64,000 nt of DNA. It comes from Anaerococcus vaginimassiliensis. GTDB taxonomy: Bacteria > Bacillota > Clostridia > Tissierellales > Peptoniphilaceae. The stretch spans positions 925,940 through 989,939 of the forward strand of contig NZ_LR130844.1 in assembly GCF_900626155.1 (NCBI RefSeq), in the 5' to 3' direction. How positions within the stretch are numbered: the first letter of the stretch is position 1; every line of letters starts with the position of its first letter. The position numbers and the translations under genes are program-made. Positions 17,853-26,446 of the stretch are shown here, piece after piece. The notes beneath the pieces are model-generated. The model was given only the letters and a program-made list of their open reading frames with translations. It was not told where the DNA came from and ran no database searches.

Positions 17853-19463
17853 ATGAAAAAGAGCAAAATAGCAGCTGGTGTACTACTACTTGCGATGGGA
17901 CTAACACCTGTAAATAGTGGACTTAGCTATGCTGATGATATAGAAGAAACACAAGTAGAAACTAGTGCAGAAGAAAAAGACACTAACAAAGAATTAAGCG
18001 ATGGATTAATAAAAAATACAAATGAAGAATTAAATACACAAACAAAAGATGTAACTGATGATGATAAAAATACCAATAAAACCGAAGAGGATTTGGAAAT
18101 ATCTGACCCAATATCAGAAGGAAGTCAACAAAAATCTGCCAATGAAAATAATTTTTCTGTTGATGAGTATATAGATGAAAAGGTCAAAGAAATAGAGGCT
18201 ACTAAGCTATACAAGATAGCTTCAGCTGACGAAATAAAAACATTTGATGAGGCTATAGAAAAGCTAAAAGCTGAATACAAAGACCAAGGTGAAAACAAAA
18301 CAGCAGAGCTAGATGAAAAAATAGAAAAGGCTCAAGCTGATTTAGGACGTACTGTAGTATTTGCTAAACCCGTTAGAACAAGACTTAGGGTTTTATCAAA
18401 GATTGCTGATAACAAATTAGCCAAAGAAAAAGATAGCGAGCTAGAAAAAGCTAACAATAAAGCTAAGGATTTAATCCATAATAAAAACTCAAATCTAGAT
18501 GATTTATATACAGCTAGTGAAAATCTAGTTAAATTAGTTGGAACATACACACTAGATAAGGATAGCTTAGATGAGACCTATAACAAGGGTGGATATCCAT
18601 CTGACCTATTAGAAACTTTCACAGAAAAAGATTACAAACGTGGACTAGATGAACTTGAACTAGAAAAAGAAGCCTACCTTGAAGATTCTAAAAGATACTC
18701 AGAAGATTCACTAAAACAATTAGAAGAAGGCGAACAATTAGTTACTGATCAAGCAAAAATAGTAAAAGTCTATAAAAAAGCCTTAGAAGATTTAAAAAAT
18801 GCAGAGGGTTTGGACGGTATTAACGAAAAAATCAATGCCTTGACTCAACCTGCTTACGACATGGACAATATGGTTATCCAATATAATAAGAAGGTAAAAG
18901 GAAAAGATGAGGCAGAAGATAAATTACAAAAGGACATAGAAAAGGCCCTAGATGATGCAGACTTTAAAGAAAATGAAGCCTACAAGAGAACAAGTTCAGA
19001 AAATAAAGGTAAGTACGAAGAAGCCTATAAGAATTTAAAAGCAAACAAAACTTCTGAAAACCTAAAAGCTCTTAATGATATCAAAGAAGAAATAAAGACA
19101 AATACTTTCGAGGCTAAACTTGCACAATTAAGATCTTTAATAAACGATCCAGACGAGGTGAGTGTAAGTGAATCAAAGCTTAAAGAAATTCAAGAAAAAT
19201 ATCTTAAAATGCTTGATGACATAAAAGAAGACGAGACAAAGACTCTAGATGCTTTAAATGATTTTGAAAAAGATGTACTTCCAAAATTCTATGAAGAAGT
19301 AAATAAGTCAACAACACCAACTCCAAGAAAACAAAAGAGGAAAGTAGTTACCAAAAAATCAAAAGGCAAAGTTAGAACAGGTGTTGAATCTATCTTGCCA
19401 ATAGCAGGTGGAGTAGCAGTAGTGGCTGCCATTGCCCTATTTTTAACTAGAAAGAAAAAGTAA
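17853..19463 (+). CDS. Secreted coiled-coil cell-wall protein, 536 aa
   Basis: Signal peptide (KKSKIAAGVLLLAMGL, cleavage near SYADD), then long charged helical sequence with many Lys/Glu/Leu heptad-like runs and FIVAR-like helical bundles. It ends with KVRTGVESILPIAGG, a hydrophobic helix and TRKKK, a degenerate sortase or wall-anchor signal. It starts with the same KKSKIAAG-type leader as the neighbour at 16786 (KRNKIAAG), so the two may be paralogues in export. No enzymatic motif is seen; an adhesin-like or ligand-binding role is inference. A lipoprotein gene follows after 9 bases. Confidence 0.8.
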   Translation: MKKSKIAAGVLLLAMGLTPVNSGLSYADDIEETQVETSAEEKDTNKELSDGLIKNTNEELNTQTKDVTDDDKNTNKTEEDLEISDPISEGSQQKSANENNFSVDEYIDEKVKEIEATKLYKIASADEIKTFDEAIEKLKAEYKDQGENKTAELDEKIEKAQADLGRTVVFAKPVRTRLRVLSKIADNKLAKEKDSELEKANNKAKDLIHNKNSNLDDLYTASENLVKLVGTYTLDKDSLDETYNKGGYPSDLLETFTEKDYKRGLDELELEKEAYLEDSKRYSEDSLKQLEEGEQLVTDQAKIVKVYKKALEDLKNAEGLDGINEKINALTQPAYDMDNMVIQYNKKVKGKDEAEDKLQKDIEKALDDADFKENEAYKRTSSENKGKYEEAYKNLKANKTSENLKALNDIKEEIKTNTFEAKLAQLRSLINDPDEVSVSESKLKEIQEKYLKMLDDIKEDETKTLDALNDFEKDVLPKFYEEVNKSTTPTPRKQKRKVVTKKSKGKVRTGVESILPIAGGVAVVAAIALFLTRKKK

Positions 19464-19472
19464 GGAGACGCT

Positions 19473-19928
19473 ATGAAAAACACAAAATATATATTCTTAG
19501 CCTTGGTTTTAAGTCTAGGTCTAACATCTTGTAACAACCTTAGCCAAAACACAAACAACAAGGAAGAAACTGCTCAAACAGAAGTAAGCGAAGAAAACAA
19601 AGACGCTAAGGACACCAAAGACGAGAAAAAAGACAGCAAAGAAGATAAAGAAGCTAAGAAAGATACCGACAAAGAAACATCTGACAAAGATGACGGCATG
19701 GAAGATGCCGACGAAGAAGAACTAAGGGAAGAACTTAAAACCCTTGAAGATTCTTTATTCGAAAACAAGGTACAAGTTAGAGCTTGTGAGATTTTATTAA
19801 AAGAAAATCCAGACCTAGTAGAAGGAATCAGTGATGATCTCGATAAATTAATAGAAGAATCAAATACCAGCATCGAAAAAAGTGAAGAATTAATCAGACA
19901 AGTAAAAGAATACCTAGGCGAAGAATAA
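19473..19928 (+). CDS. Small acidic lipoprotein, 151 aa
   Basis: A lipoprotein signal peptide ends in the lipobox LTSC (Cys at about residue 20). A Lys/Asp/Glu-rich tether of about 60 residues follows, then a helical domain (EELREELKTLEDSLFENKVQ, then LLKENPDLVEGISDDLDKLI). It is co-transcribed with the coiled-coil surface protein and precedes a terminator. It probably sits at the outer face of the membrane. The function is not recognised. Confidence 0.78.
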   Translation: MKNTKYIFLALVLSLGLTSCNNLSQNTNNKEETAQTEVSEENKDAKDTKDEKKDSKEDKEAKKDTDKETSDKDDGMEDADEEELREELKTLEDSLFENKVQVRACEILLKENPDLVEGISDDLDKLIEESNTSIEKSEELIRQVKEYLGEE

Positions 19929-19941
19929 AATAGGATAAACA

Positions 19942-19971
19942 GAGCTTCCTCGAAAGAGGGAGCTTTTTTTG
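19942..19971 (+). terminator. Rho-independent terminator
   Basis: AGCTTCCTC pairs with GAGGGAGCT around a GAAA loop, followed by TTTTTT. Confidence 0.88.
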
Positions 19972-19990
19972 TGAAAAAATTTATAAAAAT

Positions 19991-20020
19991 CGGGAAAAAC
20001 CTCTCCTCATGTTATATATA
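19991..20020 (+). promoter_or_regulatory. Alternative-sigma-type promoter, copy B
   Basis: CGGGAAA (19991-19997), 14 bases, TTATATATAGG. Same spacing as copies A and C. It lies directly before the DUF1659/DUF2922 unit, 37 bases before its first ATG. Confidence 0.6.
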
Positions 20021-20056
20021 GGTGTAGGGCCTACAAAACAAAAAAAGGAGAAAGAA

Positions 20057-20248
20057 ATGAAATTAAAAATAATCTTTGAAGTAAAATCAAAAATCACAGG
20101 ACAAATGAAAGAAGTATACAAGACCTTCTCGAACTTCGCAGAAGATGTAACAGACGATAGACTCAAACAATTTGCCATAGCCTACGCAGGCCTAGTTGAC
20201 AAAAACGCCTTTGAATCATACAAAATCATCACAGAACAACTAAACTAA
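20057..20248 (+). CDS. DUF1659-like protein, 63 aa
   Basis: Short strand-rich start (MKLKIIFEVKSKITGQ), then TFSNFAEDVTDDRLKQFAIAYAGL, which fits the DUF1659 pattern of a Gly-containing turn followed by 'D-x-(T/S)-D-x-x-L...FA..YA.L'. AAAGGAG precedes the ATG at 20057. A DUF2922 gene follows after 11 bases. DUF1659, DUF2922 and YvrJ genes commonly sit together in Firmicutes; here YvrJ is 5 kb away but shares the promoter type. Function unknown. Confidence 0.65.
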   Translation: MKLKIIFEVKSKITGQMKEVYKTFSNFAEDVTDDRLKQFAIAYAGLVDKNAFESYKIITEQLN

Positions 20249-20259
20249 GGAGAATGTAA

Positions 20260-20481
20260 ATGACAAAAACAAGAATAAAAATGCAATTTAAAGATGAAAC
20301 AGGATCTACAAGAATAATCACAATAGACAGACCTAGAGAAGACATTACAGATACTGACGTAAAAAGTGCCATGGAAGAAATCCTAGCATCAAAAGCCCTA
20401 TCCACCAAAAACGGTCTATTAGTAGAAAAAGTAAAAGCATTCAAAGAAACAGTAGAACAAACCGACTATCAAATAGCATAA
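20260..20481 (+). CDS. DUF2922 family protein, 73 aa
   Basis: TRIKMQFKDETGSTRIITID, then PREDITDTDVKSAMEEILAS and a NGLLVEKVKAFKETVEQTDY end. This matches the DUF2922 layout of two strands, 'P-x-E-D-(I/L)-T', one helix and a C-terminal strand. Good AAGGAG. It is the second gene of the unit behind promoter copy B, followed by a terminator. Molecular role unknown. Confidence 0.75.
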   Translation: MTKTRIKMQFKDETGSTRIITIDRPREDITDTDVKSAMEEILASKALSTKNGLLVEKVKAFKETVEQTDYQIA

Positions 20482-20490
20482 AATATAAAA

Positions 20491-20522
20491 AAGGTAAGCT
20501 AAAAACAAGGCTTGCCTTTTTG
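20491..20522 (+). terminator. Rho-independent terminator
   Basis: GGTAAGC (20493-20499) pairs with GCTTGCC (20510-20516), with A and T runs. Confidence 0.8.
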
Positions 20523-20581
20523 CCTGAGGAGAATTTCAATTAAGTTGAGGTTAAACCGTGCGAATTAATTCTCAAAAACAC

Positions 20582-21680
20582 GTCATTCCTAATGGGTCTG
20601 GTCACAGTGAACGATAGTGAACTGATGACAGCCCTTAATCAAGGCTTTTCGAGGTGAAGCGAAGCTGAGCCCGAAAACTACTGTCGACAGAGAAACCTCA
20701 AGGTTTCGACGAGGAATCTCGAGTGGATACTCCGCAGTTAAGAGGAACCCGAAGCATCTAATGTAGATCCTCACGTCGCTTCGCTCCTCAGGATGACGGT
20801 ATTTCGAGATTATCATTCCCCCAATTCTGTCATTCCGACAGAGAAACCGCAAGGTTTCGACGAGGAATCTCCAGTATGTACTTCGCAGTCAAGTAGAACT
20901 CGAAGTATACACTGTAGATCCTCACGTCATTCGCTAACGCTCATTCCTCGACGGTAGTTTTCGGATTCGCCTACGGCTCATCTCGAAAAACCTCGATTAA
21001 GGAGTTTCATCGGCTCGTTTCACTCACTGTGGCAACTCCATTAAGGATGACGAGTTTGGTGGATTTTCTATAAGCGCGTCATTCCGACAGAGCGACTATA
21101 AGGAGCGACGAGGAATCTCGAGTATGTACTTCGCAGTCAAGTGAAACCCAAAGTATAAACTGTAGATCCCCACGTGGGTCCGTTTTACGCCCTTCCTCAG
21201 GATGACAGGTTTGACGGGTCGACATCCCCCCCAAATACGTCATTCCGACAGAGAAACCGCCAGGTTTCGACGAGAAATCTCTAGTAGGTACTACGCAGTC
21301 AAGTGGAACCCGAAGTATAAACTGTAGATCCTCACGTCGCTTCGCTCCTCAGGATGACAGATTTAACGGATTTTAAACTCCATTAAGGATGACTAGTTTA
21401 GGAGTTTTATTCCCCTAATCCCGTCATTCCGACAGAGCGAGGTACGAGTGACGAGGAATCTCGAGTAGGTACTACGCAGTCAAGTGGAACTCGAAGTATA
21501 AACTGCAGATTCTCACGTCGCTTCGCTCCTCAGGATGACAGATTTAACGGATTTTAAACTCCATTAAGGATGACTAGTTTAGGAGGTTTTATTCCCCTAA
21601 TCCCGTCATTCCGACAGAGCGACTATAAGGAGCGACGAGGAATCTCAAGTCAGTACTTCGTAGCCAAGTAAAACTTTAAT
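20582..21680. repeat. 1.1-kb tandem cluster of palindromic intergenic repeats
   Basis: Six or seven units, mostly in the orientation opposite to those at 1-14 kb. Units begin with GTCATTCCGACAGAG near 20829, 21078, 21240, 21424 and 21605, with a composite one from 20582. Each runs CGACGAGGAATCTC, a centre with GTACTTCGCAGTCAAGT...CGAAGTAT, then TAGATCCTCACGTC and CTCAGGATGAC. The tips vary (CGCTTCGCTC, GGGTCCGTTTTACGCCC, a ~90-base insert at 20951-21040). No gene is supported in 20482-21779. Confidence 0.85.
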
Positions 21681-21779
21681 CCAAGTCGTTCTTATATTCT
21701 CCTCCACAAATCATCCAAATTTATTGCAATTTTCTTCATTTTAGATGATAATTATAGTAAGAAGAGAAAGGATATTTTT

Positions 21780-22400
21780 ATGAATGAATTGACTGTTTGC
21801 TTGATATTTGTGCTGGCAGTGATTAGTTTGATTTCGGCGCTTTTTACTGAGAAGAAGCTTCTTTTTATAGGGGAGGCTGTTATTCTTCTTGTTGTGTTTT
21901 ACATTTTAAATAACAAGTACAAGGTAGCCGAGTCTTGGCCTTTGGCTATGTTTCTAGCAGGTGCAACTCTCCTTGCTCTTGAGATTTTTATTCCAAGTTT
22001 TGGAATTATCGGCATAAGCGGGATTGCCCTTGTGGGTTTTGCCCTTTACCATTCTTATTTTATGGATGGGAGAGAGATTTTCATCATGGTTAGCTCAAGC
22101 TTTGCTATCATCTTAACTTTGATAGTCTATGTTATGTTTGGCTTTAGGGTGAATATTTTCGATAGGGGCGTCTTAACTGAGGTCAATTCCAAGGCTAGAG
22201 GGTTTAATTCTAGGAAAGATCACAAGGACTTGGTTGGCAAGGTTGGAAAGACTATCTCTATCCTAAGACCAGCTGGAAAGATTGAAATAGACGGATCTTT
22301 GTACGATGCTACTAGCCAAGGTGGTTTTATAGAAAATGGAAAGACGGTTGAGGTTGTTAGTTTTACTAACGGAAATATTGTTGTAAAGGAGATACAATGA
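21780..22400 (+). CDS. nfeD: NfeD-family membrane protein
   Basis: 206 residues. Several N-terminal transmembrane helices ([51 protein letters not shown]) lead to a C-terminal OB-fold-type domain ([38 protein letters not shown]). NfeD proteins partner flotillin-like proteins at membrane microdomains. The stop overlaps the floA start by 4 bases. This is the first gene of the long conserved housekeeping cluster, matching B. subtilis yqeZ. Confidence 0.88.
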   Translation: MNELTVCLIFVLAVISLISALFTEKKLLFIGEAVILLVVFYILNNKYKVAESWPLAMFLAGATLLALEIFIPSFGIIGISGIALVGFALYHSYFMDGREIFIMVSSSFAIILTLIVYVMFGFRVNIFDRGVLTEVNSKARGFNSRKDHKDLVGKVGKTISILRPAGKIEIDGSLYDATSQGGFIENGKTVEVVSFTNGNIVVKEIQ

Positions 22401-23341
22401 ATTTTATAATTTTAGGTTTGGTAATTGTTTTAGTGGTCGTGTTTTTGACCCTTGTACCTATTGGTCTTTGGATAACTGCTAGGTTTTCTGGGGTTAATAT
22501 TTCAATGGCAGCCCTTGTTGCCATGCGTTTTAGAAGACTATCACCATCAAAGATAGTTAATGCAATGATTAAGTCTCACCAAGCAGGTATCCAAATTCCT
22601 ACAAATGATTTGGAAAGCCACTACCTTGCAGGAGGAGATATCAATCAAGTAGTTGACGCTCTAATTGCAGCAGAAAGGGCAAATATCGACCTTTCTTTTG
22701 AGCAAGCAGCAGCAATTGACCTTGCTGGTCGTAATGTGTTTGAGGCAGTCCAAGTGTCTGTTACACCAAAGGTTATCAATACTCCAGTCATAGCGGCAGT
22801 TGCTAAAAATGGTATCGAGGTTAAGGTTATAGCCAAGGTTACTGTTAGGGCAAATATTGAAAGACTAGTCGGTGGTGCAGGTGAAGAGACAATCATAGCT
22901 AGAGTTGGCGAGGGAATCGTAACTACAGTTGGTTCTTCTGATTCTCATGCCCAAGTTTTGGAAAATCCTGACAATATTTCCCAAACAGTTCTAATGAAGG
23001 GATTAGATAGTGGAACAGCCTTTGAGATTCTTTCTATAGATATAGCTGATGTGGATGTTGGTAGAAATGTCGGCGCCCAACTACAAAGAGATCAAGCTGA
23101 AGCAGACAAGAACATTGCCCAAGCTAAGGCTGAGGAAAGACGTGCCCAAGCTATCGCCCTTGAACAAGAAAACAGGGCTAAGGTTGTCGAGGCTGAAAGC
23201 AAGATTCCAACAGCTATTGCTGAGGCTTTCGAAAAGGGTAACCTAGGAGTGATGGACTATTACAACATCAAAAATGTCAACGCCGACACCAAGATGCGTG
23301 AGGCAATCTCTGGTGATGATGGGACTGAGATAGATGTTTAG
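22397..23341 (+). CDS. floA: Flotillin-like protein FloA
   Basis: 314 residues. An N-terminal membrane hairpin ([21 protein letters not shown]) precedes the strongly conserved FloA body ([60 protein letters not shown]) and an Ala/Glu/Arg coiled coil. It organises functional membrane microdomains. Translationally coupled to nfeD upstream. The next gene starts within its last codons. Confidence 0.93.
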   Translation: MNFIILGLVIVLVVVFLTLVPIGLWITARFSGVNISMAALVAMRFRRLSPSKIVNAMIKSHQAGIQIPTNDLESHYLAGGDINQVVDALIAAERANIDLSFEQAAAIDLAGRNVFEAVQVSVTPKVINTPVIAAVAKNGIEVKVIAKVTVRANIERLVGGAGEETIIARVGEGIVTTVGSSDSHAQVLENPDNISQTVLMKGLDSGTAFEILSIDIADVDVGRNVGAQLQRDQAEADKNIAQAKAEERRAQAIALEQENRAKVVEAESKIPTAIAEAFEKGNLGVMDYYNIKNVNADTKMREAISGDDGTEIDV

Positions 23342-23687
23342 GAAAAAGAAGAAAACAAAAAAGATCTCAAAAGAGACCTTCGACGAGTGGAAAAAGCGTG
23401 CAGATGATCTGATAGATAAGTACGTAGCCGAAGAAGGAGCGAATTTGTTTAATCCTACTAAGGAAAATAAGAAAGAGAAAAAGCCAGATAAAGTTATCAT
23501 CAAAGATTCTGAGGGAGATAATCTATCAGAGGCAAGGATTAGGCAAAGTGAAGCGGCTAGAGAGAAGATAAAGAAAGATAAGCTTAGCAAAAAGAATGAA
23601 AGAAGAAAGAAATTAAGACAAGCACTGATTTTTAAAGAAGTGTTGGATGAGCCTGTCTCAAAGAGATCTAAGGCGAAACGAGTATAA
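23334..23687 (+). CDS. Uncharacterised basic protein, 117 aa
   Basis: Highly charged Lys/Arg/Glu-rich protein with no signal peptide or membrane helix. It starts [19 protein letters not shown] and ends in a basic KRSKAKRV tail. The ATG lies inside the floA end (8-base overlap). In B. subtilis this slot between floA and phoH holds yqfB, yqfC and yqfD; yqfC and yqfD are sporulation genes. This protein is not recognisably any of them. RNA or ribosome association is possible given the charge, but that is a guess. Confidence 0.6.
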   Translation: MFRKKKKTKKISKETFDEWKKRADDLIDKYVAEEGANLFNPTKENKKEKKPDKVIIKDSEGDNLSEARIRQSEAAREKIKKDKLSKKNERRKKLRQALIFKEVLDEPVSKRSKAKRV

Positions 23688-23708
23688 TATTCCTAATGGA
23701 GGGATAGT

Positions 23709-24704
23709 ATTATAGAATTAATAGAAATTACCAGTCCCGATCAAGTGATTAGCTTGTTCGGGAACTTTGATAAGAACAGAAAATATATAGAAGATAGATT
23801 TGATACAAAGATTAAGCTAAAGGATAACAGGCTTGAAATAAAGGGAGATGAGGTAAACACAAGGCTTACTAAAAGCTTGATAGAGGGTTTACTTACCTAT
23901 CTAAAGAAAAATAAGAGCCTTGATTTCCAACAAATCAAATACCAAGCAGACATGCTTGAAAGAGATAATAAGGACGTTATAAAGGGTATGCTTGACGGAG
24001 TTGTTGTAACTAGAGCCGATGGCAAGCCAATTAAACCAAAGACCCTAGGACAAAAATCCTACATCGACAAGATCAACTCAAACGACGTTGTCTTTGGGAT
24101 AGGTCCTGCTGGTACAGGAAAAACATACCTTGCCGTAGCAATGGCTGTAAAGGCCTTCAAGGCTGGAGCGGTTGATAGGATAATCTTAACCCGTCCTGCT
24201 GTAGAGGCTGGCGAGAGTTTGGGATTCTTGCCGGGAGATTTACAAGATAAGGTAGACCCATACCTAAGACCTTTATACGATGGACTTTTTGATATCCTAG
24301 GCTATGAAACCTACCAAAACTTGGTGGAAAAGGGACTAATAGAAGTAGCTCCTCTTGCCTACATGAGAGGTAGAACCTTAGATAGGTCTTTTGTAATCCT
24401 AGATGAGGCACAAAACACTACAGGCGAGCAAATGAAGATGTTTCTAACAAGGCTTGGTTTTGGATCAAAGGCGATCATTACAGGAGATAAGACCCAAGTC
24501 GACCTACCAAGAGGAAAGAAAAGCGGAATCAAGGCAGCAGAACATATCCTAAAAGATGTGGAAGGGATCGCCTTTATGGAATTTTCTTCTGTCGACGTCG
24601 TAAGACACCCACTTGTTCAAAGGATAATAGATGCCTACGAAAAAGATGAGCAAAGAAGGATAGAAGAGAGAAAAAAGAGGGAAGATTCTTCCGAGGAAGA
24701 TTAA
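23709..24704 (+). CDS. phoH: PhoH-family ATPase, probably started at AUU
   Basis: Family sequence continues upstream of the first conventional start (GTG at 23745). Codons from 23709 read IIELIEITSPDQVISLFGNFD, which fits PhoH N termini. The strong ribosome site GGAGGG at 23698-23703 is correctly spaced for ATT at 23709 (or ATA at 23712). No ATG, GTG or TTG exists there, so I set an AUU start, giving 331 residues. Walker A GPAGTGKT lies near residue 131, Walker B is FVILDEAQN, and TGDKTQVDLP follows. PhoH-type ATPases are thought to act in RNA metabolism, consistent with the ybeY neighbour. Confidence 0.85.
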   Translation: MIELIEITSPDQVISLFGNFDKNRKYIEDRFDTKIKLKDNRLEIKGDEVNTRLTKSLIEGLLTYLKKNKSLDFQQIKYQADMLERDNKDVIKGMLDGVVVTRADGKPIKPKTLGQKSYIDKINSNDVVFGIGPAGTGKTYLAVAMAVKAFKAGAVDRIILTRPAVEAGESLGFLPGDLQDKVDPYLRPLYDGLFDILGYETYQNLVEKGLIEVAPLAYMRGRTLDRSFVILDEAQNTTGEQMKMFLTRLGFGSKAIITGDKTQVDLPRGKKSGIKAAEHILKDVEGIAFMEFSSVDVVRHPLVQRIIDAYEKDEQRRIEERKKREDSSEED

Positions 24705-24707
24705 CTT

Positions 24708-26054
24708 ATGCATCTACTCATAGAAAATAAAACAGATGAAGAAATAAAATTTGATATAGACCTTGAAAAGACAGTCGCCGAAGTCCTAAAAACTGAGGGG
24801 CTAGAGGATAATTACGAGGTATCTATCACTTTTGTCGATAGAAAAGAAATCCACAAGCTAAACAAGGAGTTTAGGGGAGTAGATAGGCCTACAGATGTCC
24901 TATCCTTTCCCCTAGATGATGAAATACTTATCCCTAACGAAGATATAATGTTAGGCGATATAGTAATTTGCCTAGATGTAGCCAAGGACCAGGCGATAGA
25001 ATTTGGTCATTCCCTAAGAAGGGAGGTCATGTATCTTACATGTCATTCGACCCTACACCTCTTAGGCTACGATCATATGGAAGAAGATGAAAAAAGAGAG
25101 ATGAGAACTCGTGAGAAGGAAGTTATGAAAAACCTCAGAGTTTTCAAATCAGACAGCAAGGAAACCTTCGACCATGCTGACAAAAACGACTACGCCAGAG
25201 AAAAAATCGACCCATCTGGCAAGATGACTACAGAAGAGTTTAAGAGCCTAAGAGATGATCTAAAAGAAGAAATAAAAGAAGAGCTTAGGATAGAACAGCG
25301 ATATGCCAACGTAGATTATGGCAAGATCTACACCAAGGAAGACTTAACACACGGGCAGAAGTTTTTAAAAGGTTTTGACTATGCCTATGAGGGACTAGTC
25401 TTTGCCATAAATCACGAAAAGAATATGAAGTTTCATATCCTAGCCTGCGCTATAGTTTTAGTTGCAAGCTTATTTTTCAATATATCTAGGATAGAGATGA
25501 TGTTTCTAGTCTTTGCTATAACAAGTGTAATCGCCCTTGAGCTAGTCAACACAGCCCTAGAAAATGCAATAGACATATCAACTGACGGTAGGTGGCTTTA
25601 CCTTGCCAAGTCCGCCAAGGACGTATCGGCAGCTGCTACCTTTATATCAGCCTTAAACGCTTTATTTATTGGATATCTCATATTCTTTGACAAATTTCTA
25701 AACTTTTACGACTCAGTTATCCTAAGGATAGCCAGACGCCCTAGCCATTTGGCACTGATTTCCATATCTCTTATTATAATTATAACGGTATTTTTTAAGG
25801 GGATATTTTACGAGGGCCATGGAACTGCCTTTAGGGGTGGCTTTGTAAGCGGGCATACATCAGTCTCCTTTGGACTTGCCACAATGGGAATAATGATGGT
25901 CGACAATCCCCTAGTTAGACTAATCCTTTTGGGTCTTGCCCTAATAGTTGCTGAAAGCAGGTATGAGGCAAATATCCACTCAACCAAGGAAATAATAAGA
26001 GGAGCGATCCTTGGCATAAGCGTCGCCCTCGTGATATTTGGAGTTTTTTCATGA
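24708..26054 (+). CDS. Triple fusion: YbeY endoribonuclease + DgkA-type kinase + PAP2 phosphatase
   Basis: 448 residues. Residues 1-150 are YbeY with the zinc motif H113-x3-H117-x5-H123 (HSTLHLLGYDH), for 16S rRNA maturation. About 150-215 is a charged linker. About 216-335 is a prokaryotic diacylglycerol/undecaprenol kinase with membrane helices and the signatures ELVNTALENAID (279-289) and AKSAKDVSAAA (300-310). About 340-448 is a PAP2-like phosphatase with SGHTSVSFG (H383) and SRYEANIHSTKE (R418, H424; E in place of the usual final D). Kinase plus phosphatase in one chain suggests undecaprenol/undecaprenyl-phosphate cycling. It overlaps cdd by 4 bases. Confidence 0.85.
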   Translation: MHLLIENKTDEEIKFDIDLEKTVAEVLKTEGLEDNYEVSITFVDRKEIHKLNKEFRGVDRPTDVLSFPLDDEILIPNEDIMLGDIVICLDVAKDQAIEFGHSLRREVMYLTCHSTLHLLGYDHMEEDEKREMRTREKEVMKNLRVFKSDSKETFDHADKNDYAREKIDPSGKMTTEEFKSLRDDLKEEIKEELRIEQRYANVDYGKIYTKEDLTHGQKFLKGFDYAYEGLVFAINHEKNMKFHILACAIVLVASLFFNISRIEMMFLVFAITSVIALELVNTALENAIDISTDGRWLYLAKSAKDVSAAATFISALNALFIGYLIFFDKFLNFYDSVILRIARRPSHLALISISLIIIITVFFKGIFYEGHGTAFRGGFVSGHTSVSFGLATMGIMMVDNPLVRLILLGLALIVAESRYEANIHSTKEIIRGAILGISVALVIFGVFS

Positions 26055-26446
26055 AAAATATAGAAGAATTAATACAAATTGCCCTAGATAATAAGGAAAA
26101 TTCCTACTCTCCTTATTCAAACTTTAGGGTATCGGCAGTAGTTATGACTAAAAATGGCGAAATCTACAAGGGAGTAAACATTGAAAATGCTTCCTATCCT
26201 GCTACAATTTGTGCAGAAAGATCTGCCCTTGCAGCAGCCATTTCTGAAGGGGCGAGGGATTTTCATACTATAGTTATAACAGGCGATAGCGAGGACACCT
26301 ATCCTTGTGGAGTATGCAGGCAATTTATGGTAGAAGTTTTGGATATAGACACCAAGGTTGTCATAGCAAACTCACCTACAGATTATAAAACATACTCTAT
26401 GGAAGATCTTCTTCCTCATAGTTTTAGCAAAAAGGATTTATTATGA
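26051..26446 (+). CDS. cdd: Cytidine deaminase
   Basis: 131 residues, the size of the small tetrameric zinc enzymes. Catalytic C54-A-E56 (ICAERSAL) and zinc ligands C86/C89 in PCGVCRQF are present. It deaminates cytidine and deoxycytidine to uridine forms for pyrimidine salvage. It overlaps its neighbours by 4 bases at each end (ATGA type), so it is tightly coupled within the operon. Confidence 0.95.
   Translation: MKNIEELIQIALDNKENSYSPYSNFRVSAVVMTKNGEIYKGVNIENASYPATICAERSALAAAISEGARDFHTIVITGDSEDTYPCGVCRQFMVEVLDIDTKVVIANSPTDYKTYSMEDLLPHSFSKKDLL

Noticed and set aside
20589-20852. 87-residue minus-strand ORF with HPEERSDV-type text
   Set aside because: A well-known kind of false ORF from this sort of intergenic repeat; it crosses two units.
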